From contig NZ_UHIA01000004.1 of NCBI RefSeq assembly GCF_900460215.1, positions 1,124,001-1,188,000 on the forward strand: 64,000 bases of DNA, written 5' to 3'. The stretch is from Suttonella indologenes. Lineage in GTDB: Bacteria; Pseudomonadota; Gammaproteobacteria; Cardiobacteriales; Cardiobacteriaceae. The notes under the pieces are model-generated. The model was not told the origin of the DNA and did not search any database. It was given only the letters and a program-made list of their open reading frames with translations. The position numbers were made by a program, and so were the translations under genes. Shown piece after piece: positions 43,380 through 51,800 of this stretch. Every line of letters begins with the position of its first letter. The first letter of the stretch is position 1.

Positions 43380-44596
43380 TCGCCTCCTGAAAAATGGCTG
43401 AAGAAAGGATGCACGGCGACTATTGTACCGGCAGTGGGATTTTCCATCTCTTCCGGTAAATCAATCAGACAATTGGCGCTCGACAAACCATGCACGCGGT
43501 GAGAATCCTGCCGCGAAGCGCTGCCCACTTCCCAGCCCTTGGCGCCCATCTGCATCACGCCGCGCTGAAAATCGCGCCGTCCTGCGCCCTTTTTCAAGTC
43601 TTGATTCAAAGGCAGATGCAGCACCAAATCCGGCAAGGCTTGCGCATGCGCCATCTGGCGCAAAGCGGGGTTGACCAAGCGGTTCATGCCCACATAACTG
43701 GATACGGGATTGCCCGGCAGACCGAAATATACCGCCCGCCCGATTTTGCCGAAGACAAAAGGCTTGCCCGGCTTCATCTTCACTTTATAGGTATGAATCT
43801 CACCCAAGGCTTCCACCGCCATTTTCAAGAAATCGTAATCGCCGACCGACACGCCGCCGGAAGTAATCACCGCATCGCAATCTTGCCCCGCCTGCGCCAA
43901 AGCCACTTTAATCGCCTCTATATCGTCGGCAATCAAGCCCATATCCACAATTTCCACCGGCAGACGGCGCAGCAAGGCGCAAATCATCGCGCGGTTGCTG
44001 TCATAAATCTGTCCTTCCCGGCTTAATGTCTCGCCGACGGCAAGCAATTCGTCGCCGGTAGAGAAGATGGCGACGCGCAATTTTTTAAACACCGGTACTT
44101 GCGCAATGCCCAAAGAAGCCAGCAATAAAATATCCGCCGCATTCAGACAGCGACCAGTATATAAAACGGCATCGCCGCCCCGCAATTCTTCGCCGGCGCG
44201 ACGGATATTGGCACCCTCGCGGCAATCTTTCGTTAAGACGATGCGATCCGCCTCGCGCCGCACATGCTCTTGCATGATGACGCAGCGGCATTGCGCCGGT
44301 ACGACTGCGCCCGTCATAATCCGCACCGTCTGCCCTGCCTGCACCGCGCCCTCAAAAGGCTTGCCGGCAATCGATTCGCCAATCACGCTGAAAACGCTAT
44401 CCGCCTGTGCCGCTTCCGCCAAGGCATAGCCGTCCATAGCAGACACATCCGCCGGCGGAATATTCACATTGGAAATCATCTCCTGCGCCAGAATACGCCC
44501 CTGTGCCTGATCAAGCGGCACATGTTCTTGTTCCTGCTGCTGATGCGCGGCGAGCGTCGCGCGGATACGTTCTTGTAATTCGTCTACACTAAGCAT
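43376..44596 (-). CDS. moeA: molybdopterin molybdenumtransferase
   Basis: Inserts molybdate into adenylated molybdopterin. 406 residues from the ATG at 44596 (GAGAGGCAAT ribosome site); the frame stays open to 44620 without support. Landmarks: NVNIPPADVSAMDGYALA, IMTGAVVPAQCRCVIMQE, SVGDYDFLK, and MKPGKPFVFGKIGRAVYFGLPGNPVSS. First gene of the molybdenum operon, divergent from torCA. Confidence 0.95.
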   Translation of the reverse strand: MLSVDELQERIRATLAAHQQQEQEHVPLDQAQGRILAQEMISNVNIPPADVSAMDGYALAEAAQADSVFSVIGESIAGKPFEGAVQAGQTVRIMTGAVVPAQCRCVIMQEHVRREADRIVLTKDCREGANIRRAGEELRGGDAVLYTGRCLNAADILLLASLGIAQVPVFKKLRVAIFSTGDELLAVGETLSREGQIYDSNRAMICALLRRLPVEIVDMGLIADDIEAIKVALAQAGQDCDAVITSGGVSVGDYDFLKMAVEALGEIHTYKVKMKPGKPFVFGKIGRAVYFGLPGNPVSSYVGMNRLVNPALRQMAHAQALPDLVLHLPLNQDLKKGAGRRDFQRGVMQMGAKGWEVGSASRQDSHRVHGLSSANCLIDLPEEMENPTAGTIVAVHPFFSHFSGGD

Positions 44597-44826
44597 ATTG
44601 CCTCTCTTTTTGCGCCGCATTGTACGCTTTCTATCGTTTTTTTTCAGCTTTTAAGATGATTTTTGATTGTTTCAACCGAAAATTGACGCGATTTGTTAAA
44701 AAATTATTGAAAATTGAGATTATTTTTAAATTTTTCCAAAACAACTTTCTCTATTTTTACATTATTTTCTTATAGTTGCTTTAATTAGAACCTTTTTAAT
44801 CCTTTTTATTTCAATTATATGCTTAT

Positions 44827-44854
44827 TTGCAAATCTATGGATTAAGTCTATACT
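44827..44854 (+). promoter_or_regulatory. candidate sigma-70 promoter of torCA in the moeA-torC intergenic region
   Basis: TTGCAA at 44827-44832 and TATACT at 44849-44854 are separated by 16 bp, 28 bp upstream of the torC ATG (CGGAGG ribosome site). The whole 285-bp moeA-torC gap is very AT-rich and must also hold the moeA promoter. No convincing FNR box or TorR box was found by eye. Confidence 0.45.
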
Positions 44855-44881
44855 ACGAACACAAAAAAAACGGAGGCAATC

Positions 44882-46045
44882 ATGGCAAATAATAGAAAAG
44901 TAATGCTTTTCATGACGAAAAAAGGTTTATTTCTTATCATTTTCTGCGCATTGCTCATCGGAGCCATCGGACTGTATGCCACGCATTGGTCTTTGCGCGC
45001 CACCAGCACGACCGAATTCTGCGTCAGCTGCCACTCGATGGAAAAACCCTTGAAAGAATGGCAAAGCAGCAAACATTTTTCCAATGTCAAAGGCATTCAG
45101 GCGGGTTGTGCGGACTGCCATATCCCGCACGATAACGACTGGGTGTATGTGAAAACCAAAATCACCACCGGCTTGAAAGATATGATTGCCGAGATGCGCG
45201 GCACCATCCCCGATGCCGCTGCCTTTGAAGAAAAACGCGGCGAGATGGCAAAACGCGTCTGGGCAGAAATGGAGAAAAACAATTCCGCCACCTGCCGCAG
45301 CTGCCATAAAGCGGAAGTTTGGGACATTTATGCGCAATCCGAAAAAGCGCAGCGCGAACATCAGAGAATGGAAAGCGAAAACATGACCTGTATCAGCTGC
45401 CACCGCGGTATCGCGCATTTTCCGCCTGAATTTACCGAAGACGCCGACCGCGCTGCCGGACATTTGCACGAACTGGCGGCAAAAACCGCCGACAATGCCG
45501 CCGCTCTCTTCCCTATCGCCGAAATCGAAGGCTATGCCGACAGCGGCAAGCAAAAGGCTGCGGCGAGAATCTTCCCCAGCACCGCGCTGAAAGTGCTTGC
45601 CGGCGAAGGCGGTATGCGCCAAGTGCAAATTGAGGGCTTCCAGCAGGAAGGCGCGGAGCAAGTCATTTACGCGCAGCACGGTAAACGCATCATTGCGGCG
45701 GTCATCAACGACCCGATGCTGGAAAACATTAGCGTGCAGGGTGAGTTCCGACACCATGAAGCCAGCGATACCAATTGGCGCCCCGTTCAATTCAGCGCAT
45801 GGATTAGCGCGGAACATATGCTTTCCGATGTGCAAGCCCTATGGGATTATGGCGATGAGCTGAATAACGCTTATTGTGGCGGTTGCCATGCGGTTATCCC
45901 TGCGCATCATTACAACGCCAACCAATGGCCCGCGATTGTTAACGGCATGGCAAACCGTACCTCCATTAACGAAAACGGCAAATTAGTCTTAACCTACTAC
46001 CTTCAAAATCACTCGAAAGATGTCACAGGAGCTAACCATGACTAA
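44882..46045 (+). CDS. torC: pentaheme c-type cytochrome TorC, quinol-to-TMAO-reductase electron carrier
   Basis: Membrane-anchored cytochrome of the NapC/NirT-TorC family passing electrons from menaquinol to periplasmic TorA. 387 residues: N-terminal anchor at about 14-33; four CXXCH hemes in the NapC-like domain (CVSCH, CADCH, CRSCH, CISCH) and a fifth (CGGCH) near residue 330 in the C-terminal domain. This five-heme plan and length match TorC rather than NapC. It overlaps the torA start by 8 bp. Confidence 0.93.
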   Translation: MANNRKVMLFMTKKGLFLIIFCALLIGAIGLYATHWSLRATSTTEFCVSCHSMEKPLKEWQSSKHFSNVKGIQAGCADCHIPHDNDWVYVKTKITTGLKDMIAEMRGTIPDAAAFEEKRGEMAKRVWAEMEKNNSATCRSCHKAEVWDIYAQSEKAQREHQRMESENMTCISCHRGIAHFPPEFTEDADRAAGHLHELAAKTADNAAALFPIAEIEGYADSGKQKAAARIFPSTALKVLAGEGGMRQVQIEGFQQEGAEQVIYAQHGKRIIAAVINDPMLENISVQGEFRHHEASDTNWRPVQFSAWISAEHMLSDVQALWDYGDELNNAYCGGCHAVIPAHHYNANQWPAIVNGMANRTSINENGKLVLTYYLQNHSKDVTGANHD

Positions 46046-48515
46046 ACAACACTCTTCCAGCCGTCGCAGCTTCATCCGCAACAGCGGCTTGCTGGCGGGC
46101 GCAGGCGCACTGTCTCCGACAATGTCGGCAAAAGCCTTCGCGCAGGCGGCTAAAAACGGGCAAATCATCACTGCCGCCCACTGGGGTCCCTTGGTCATCA
46201 ATGTCGATAGCAGCGGCAAAGTCACTTCATCAGGGCCCGCCGTGCCGGCGAAATTGAAAAACCCCCTACAAACCGTGGTCGCTGATCAAATTTATAATAA
46301 AGTCCGCATCAAGCAACCGATGGTGCGCAAAGGCTTTTTGGATAATCTGGACAACGTCACCCAGCCGGACGGCAAACGCGGCGACGACGAATTCGTGCCG
46401 ATTTCTTGGAAAGAAGCCTATGATTTAATCGAAAAACAATTACGCCGCGTCCGCGAAGCCTACGGCGCCGACGGCATCTTCGCCGGCTCTTACGGCTGGC
46501 GTTCCTCAGGCGTATTACATAAAGCCTTTACCCTCTTACAACGCTTCATGACCCTTTCCGGCGGCTATGTCGGGCATCTGGGCGACTATTCTACCGGTGC
46601 GGCGCAAGTCATCATGCCGCATGTCATGGGCACGGTCGAAGTCTATGAACAGCCCACCAGCTGGGAAGTGGTGCTGCGCGAAAGCAAAGTCGTGGTCATT
46701 TGGAGCGCCAATATCGCCAACAGCTCGCAAATCGCGTGGTCGGCATCGGATTGCCAAGGACGCGACTATCTGCTCAAGCTCAAAGAAAGCGGCATTAAAG
46801 TCATCGCCATCGACCCTACCCTATCCGAAACCGCAGAAATTTTGGGCGATGCCTGCGAATGGATTCCGGTCAACCCCACCACCGATGTGCCGCTGATGCT
46901 GGGCATCTGCCATGAATTGATGGCCAATGATTGGCATGACAAAGCCTTCTTGGAAAAATACTGCGTCGGCGCCGACATCGTTGCCGACTATATCCAAGGC
47001 AAAGAAGACGGCATCGCCAAAACCCCTGAATGGGCGGCGGAAATCTGCGGCGTCAGTGCCGAAAAAATTCGCGAACTGGCGAAACTCTTCCACGAAAATC
47101 GCACCATGTTCATGGCGGGCTGGGCGATGCAGCGCCAGCATCACGGCGAACAAACCCATTGGATGCTGGTAACGCTCGCCGCTTTCCTAGGACAAATCGG
47201 ACTGCCCGGCGGCGGATTCGGATTGTCTTACCATTATTCCAACGGTGGCGTGCCCGAGCGTAAAGCCGGTGTATTGCCCAATATCGGCATCACGCCCAGC
47301 AGCGGCAGCTCTGCCAATAACAAAGACTGGCTCTTGACCGCCACCGAACTCTCCTTTCCTGTGGCGCGCATCTCCGACGCCCTGCACAATCCCGGCGCGC
47401 AATACCCCTACAACGGACAAACGCGCACCTATCCGCATATCCGCCTGATTTGGTGGTGCGGCGGCAACCCCTTCCATCATCATCAAGACTTGAACCGCCT
47501 GCGCAAAGGCTGGCAAAAACCCGAAGTCATCATCGTCTCCGAACCCTATTGGACGGCGACCGCCAAACATGCCGACATCGTTCTGCCCGCCACCACCAGC
47601 TACGAGCGCAACGACCTCACCATGACCGGCGACTACTCCAATATGCACATCGTGCCGATGAAAAAAGTCGTCGAACCGCAAGGCGAAGCCAAAGACGATT
47701 ACGAAGTCTTTGCCGAACTCTCGCGTCGTTTCGGCGTGGAAGCGGAATTTACCGAAGGTCGCGGCGAAATGAGCTGGCTGGCGCATCTCTACGGACAAGT
47801 GGAAGCCGCAGCACGTCAGCAACACATCCCCATGCCGCGTTTCCGCCAATTCTGGGATGAGAACAAAGTCTATGAAAACCCAATCAGCGAACGCGGCGTC
47901 GAATGGGTGCGCTATGCCGATTTTCGCAAAGACCCCGTCTTAAATCCGCTCGGCACGCCCTCAGGCAAAATCGAACTCTTCTCGAAAACGATTGAAGCTA
48001 TGAATTACGAAGACTGCCGCGGACACGCCTCATGGCTGCCGCCGGTGGAATATCTCGGCAATGCACCCGAAGAATATCCCCTGCACATGGTCACTCCGCA
48101 CAGCCACTACCGCCTGCACTCGCAGCTCAACCAAACCAGCCTGCGCGAGCAATATGCGGTTGCTAACCGCGAACCGGTGTGGATACATCCTGAAGACGCG
48201 CAAGCGCGCGACATTGCCGACGGCGATTTAGTCCGCATCTATAACGGACGCGGACAAGTGCTGGCAGGCGCAGTAGTGACCGAACGCGTGGCAAAACGCG
48301 TGCTTGCCCTGCACGAAGGCGCTTGGTACGACCCAGCAGATGGCAGCGACAATGCCCTGTGCAAAAACGGCTGCGGCAACGTCTTGGCGATTGACCGCGG
48401 CACCTCCTCGCTCGCCCAAGGCAATACGGGACAAACCGCCGTCGTCAATATTGAGAAATACAGCGGCGAAGCCCCTGAACTCACCGCTTTCACGCCGCCT
48501 AAAGGCGCAGCATAA
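46038..48515 (+). CDS. torA: trimethylamine-N-oxide reductase (molybdopterin, periplasmic)
   Basis: Bis-MGD molybdoenzyme of the DMSO-reductase family, terminal reductase for TMAO or related S/N-oxides. 825 residues from the ATG at 46038 (ACAGGAGCTAACC before it). Tat signal SSRRSFIRNSGLLAGAGAL at the N-terminus. The Mo-ligand region is SYGWRSSG with the expected Ser; cofactor-contact segments are LGDYSTGAAQV, WSANIANSSQIAW and IRLIWWCGGNPFHHHQD. It lacks the N-terminal 4Fe-4S cysteines, as TorA/BisC do. No torD chaperone gene lies nearby. Confidence 0.92.
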   Translation: MTKQHSSSRRSFIRNSGLLAGAGALSPTMSAKAFAQAAKNGQIITAAHWGPLVINVDSSGKVTSSGPAVPAKLKNPLQTVVADQIYNKVRIKQPMVRKGFLDNLDNVTQPDGKRGDDEFVPISWKEAYDLIEKQLRRVREAYGADGIFAGSYGWRSSGVLHKAFTLLQRFMTLSGGYVGHLGDYSTGAAQVIMPHVMGTVEVYEQPTSWEVVLRESKVVVIWSANIANSSQIAWSASDCQGRDYLLKLKESGIKVIAIDPTLSETAEILGDACEWIPVNPTTDVPLMLGICHELMANDWHDKAFLEKYCVGADIVADYIQGKEDGIAKTPEWAAEICGVSAEKIRELAKLFHENRTMFMAGWAMQRQHHGEQTHWMLVTLAAFLGQIGLPGGGFGLSYHYSNGGVPERKAGVLPNIGITPSSGSSANNKDWLLTATELSFPVARISDALHNPGAQYPYNGQTRTYPHIRLIWWCGGNPFHHHQDLNRLRKGWQKPEVIIVSEPYWTATAKHADIVLPATTSYERNDLTMTGDYSNMHIVPMKKVVEPQGEAKDDYEVFAELSRRFGVEAEFTEGRGEMSWLAHLYGQVEAAARQQHIPMPRFRQFWDENKVYENPISERGVEWVRYADFRKDPVLNPLGTPSGKIELFSKTIEAMNYEDCRGHASWLPPVEYLGNAPEEYPLHMVTPHSHYRLHSQLNQTSLREQYAVANREPVWIHPEDAQARDIADGDLVRIYNGRGQVLAGAVVTERVAKRVLALHEGAWYDPADGSDNALCKNGCGNVLAIDRGTSSLAQGNTGQTAVVNIEKYSGEAPELTAFTPPKGAA

Positions 48516-48526
48516 GCGGCACATAA

Positions 48527-48566
48527 ACAATAAATAACGACGGAGCAATCCGCCGTTATTTATTGT
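48527..48566. terminator. long hairpin downstream of torA
   Basis: An 18-bp stem with one mismatch and a GCAA tetraloop (core CGGA-GCAA-TCCG). It lacks a strong T-run on either side, so it may stabilise the torCA transcript as well as terminate it. The same GGAGCAATCC core recurs in the hairpin at 55852-55867. Confidence 0.65.
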
Positions 48567-48700
48567 AGGTATATCTAGATTTGTTTCTTTAATAATTGGA
48601 GAGCGAAAAAGCATTACGGTGCCAGTATATCGGATACTTGTATCCGATATCTTGCAACACAGACAAAAGATTTCATTGGATTCAAAAATCAGACCTATCT

Positions 48701-48832
48701 CGCACAGACGATAAACAACGCATCCTCGACATCCAACCACAAAGCCTACACCAACGCTGTCCTATCTTCACAGGCTCCAAAAACATGGTCGAAAAAGTCA
48801 TGCAATTTATCAAAGACAACCCTGACCAATAG
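48701..48832 (+). pseudogene. 3' remnant of a class I fructose-1,6-bisphosphatase gene
   Basis: About 43 codons ending at a TAG: RTDDKQRILDIQPQSLHQR, then CPIFTGSKNMVEKVMQF. This matches the extreme C-terminus of E. coli-type Fbp (RILDI, LHQR, MVE landmarks). The coding resemblance stops abruptly upstream of 48700, and the rest of the gene is absent. The open frame reaches an ATG at 48596 but that portion shows no Fbp similarity. A deletion or rearrangement scar. Confidence 0.6.
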
Positions 48833-48854
48833 AAAAACACCCAAATTCAAAAAC

Positions 48855-48887
48855 AAAAAGCGGCGGATTAACCGCCACTTTTTTTTA
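48855..48887. terminator. bidirectional terminator between the fbp remnant and the RTX gene
   Basis: AAAAAGCGGCGG-attaa-CCGCCACTTTTTTTT: GC-rich stem with an A-run on the left and T-run on the right, positioned 12 bp from the end of the minus-strand RTX gene. Confidence 0.75.
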
Positions 48888-48898
48888 CCGCTAAACGC

Positions 48899-51800
48899 CT
48901 AAATCAGCGCAAACTGCTCGTGGCTTAAAGCATTTAAAGCCGAACCGCGTATGGTAGCAATATGCACCGCCGCTGCCTCGCCTGAACCATCAGCATCATA
49001 AAGCAAAGCCCCTGTTTTACTATCAAAAACCAGCCGCTGCTCAGCATTTTCTGCTTGGCTGCCAAAGGCGAATTCCGCCGCTTCAATGTTTTCACCCAAA
49101 GCGGTGAATAGTGATTTATCTAAAGCGATACTGTCTTCTTTCGCATTGAAATCTTCCAGCGTATCTACTGTATCAAGACTATCAAAGATAAACACATCTG
49201 CCCCAGCACCGCCATGTAAGCGGTCAGCACCTTGCCCACCACTTAACATGTCATTGCCAGCACCTGCGTATAAATAATCTTCGCCTTCTCCGCCATATAA
49301 GCGGTCATTGCCACCATTGCCGACTAAACGGTCATTACCTTCTTCACCATACAGTTCGTCGTCTTTATCAGCGCCAATTAAGCCGTCATTTCCTGCGCCT
49401 GCATAGGCAATCATTTTGCCTTGCCAATGTTGGATGGTTTCATTTTGTTCTGTGCCATGCAGGATTAAGCCGTTTTTCATCATCTCATCAAGTGAGATTG
49501 TTTTGTCGGCAAATTCAAAATGTTCTATTTTGTATTGTTGGCTACTAAAGAAGTAGTCGATTTTGACGTAATCGTTTTCACCGCTTGCGAGGATTAAATG
49601 GCTGCCGTCTTGGCGGAAGGTCATATCTGCATAGTTTAAATCGGTGAAGACAATGCGGTCGCCGCTGTCGTTGTATGGGTCGTAAAGGCTGTCTTGTCCA
49701 TGTCCTTTAGAGAATACATAAACATCATTGCCTTTGCCGCCTTCTAAGCGGTCGTTACCTTCTCCACCAATTAGGCGGTCATCTCCACCATTGCCGACTA
49801 AACGGTCATTACCTTCTTCACCATACAGTTCGTCGTCTTTATCAGCGCCAATTAAGCTGTCATTTCCTGCGTCTGCATAGGCAATCATTTTGCCTTGCCA
49901 ATGTTGGATGGTTTCATTTTGTTCTGTGCCATGCAGGATTAAGCCGTTTTCCATCATCTCATCAAGTGAGATTGTTTTGTCGGCAAATTCAAAATGTTCT
50001 ATTTTGTATTGTTGGCTACTAAAGAAGTAGTCGATTTTGACGTAATCGTTTTCACCGCTTGCTAGGATTAAATGGCTACCGTCTTGGCGGAAGGTCATAT
50101 CTGCATAGTTTAAATCGGTGAAGATAATGCGGTCGCCGCTGTCGTTGTATGGGTCGTAAAGGCTGTCTTGTCCATGTCCTTTAGAGAATACATAAACATC
50201 ATTGCCTTTGCCGCCTTCTAAGCGGTCGTTACCTTCTCCACCAATTAGGCGGTCATCTCCAGCATTACCATACAATTTATCATTGCCAGCTTCGCCATGT
50301 AGTTCATCGTCTTTATCGGCACCAATTAAGCTGTCATTTCCTGCGCCTGCATAGGCAATCATTTTGCCTTGCCAATGTTGGATGGTTTCATTTTGTTCTG
50401 TGCCATGCAGGATTAAGCCGTTTTTCATCATCTCATCAAGTGAGATTGTTTTGTCGGCAAATTCAAAATGTTCTATTTTGTATTGTTGGCTACTAAAGAA
50501 GTAGTCGATTTTGACGTAATCGTTTTCACCGCTTGCTAGGATTAAATGGCTACCGTCTTGGCGGAAGGTCATATCTGCATAGTTTAAATCGGTGAAGACA
50601 ATGCGGTCGCCGCTGTCGTTGTATGGGTCGTAAAGGCTGTCTTGTCCATGTCCTTTAGAGAATACATAAACATCATTGCCTTTGCCGCCTTCTAAGCGGT
50701 CGTTACCTTCTCCACCAATTAGGCGGTCATCTCCAGCATTACCATACAATTTATCATTGCCAGCTTCGCCATGTAGTTCATCGTCTTTATCGGCACCAAT
50801 TAAGCTGTCATTTCCTGCGCCTGCATAGGCAATCATTTTGCCTTGCCAATGTTGGATGGTTTCATTTTGTTCTGTGCCATGCAGGATTAAGCCGTTTTTC
50901 ATCATCTCATCAAGTGAGATTGTTTTGTCGGCAAATTCAAAATGTTCTATTTTGTATTGTTGGCTACTAAAGAAGTAGTCGATTTTGACGTAATCGTTTT
51001 CACCGCTTGCTAGGATTAAATGGCTACCGTCTTGGCGGAAGGTCATATCTGCATAGTTTAAATCGGTGAAGACAATGCGGTCGCCGCTGTCGTTGTATGG
51101 GTCGTAAAGGCTGTCTTGTCCATGTCCTTTAGAGAATACATAAACATCATTGCCTTTGCCGCCTTCTAAGCGGTCGTTACCTTCTCCACCAATTAGGCGG
51201 TCATCTCCACCATTGCCGTAGAGTTTGTCATTGCCTGCACCACCGCTAATGAGGTTAGCGAGATCAGTGCCTTTAAGGGTTTCATCTTGTTCTGTGCCGA
51301 GATGGTGTCCTAAGGCGATAAATTTCTCTTTGCCTAAGATAGCGAGGTCGGTTTCAAAATTGCCGCTGCTAATAGAACTTTGGGCATACTCCATAAATAG
51401 GCTAGAAAGTTTAGCGAAGGTATCGGTTTTTTTCATCGCATCGCTGTAATATAAAAATTCACCTAAATCCACAAAGGCTTTTTGTGGGTCTTTGGTATGG
51501 ATTTGGTTAAATACGGCTGCGGTTTGGCTAAAGTCTAATGCAAGTTTGTCGTCTTTAAAGCTCAGGCTAATGTGGTCGGTGTAGGGTTTTAAGCGGGTTT
51601 GGAAGAGCAGTCCTGCGTAAAGTTGTTCCGCCAGTTTGTCGTAGCTGTCTTTAATAACGTTTAGAATGCGTTTGGCATCTTCAAGGTTGGTATAAGCAAT
51701 CAGGCTGGAGCGTTGTCCTGTAAAGCTGTCTAAAATGCGGATTTTGTCTTTGAGTTGATGAAATTCACCATTAATTTTAGCAAGTTCAGGACCCAAGAAT

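Noticed and set aside
44620..44880. FNR, TorR or molybdate-riboswitch signals between moeA and torC
   Set aside because: By eye I found only weak TTGAT-like fragments and no paired half sites or conserved Moco-RNA features in this AT-rich gap; not supportable.
49340..51235. Tandem repeats considered as a CRISPR-like or satellite array
   Set aside because: The period is 474 bp, in frame with the RTX protein, without short repeats and unique spacers.
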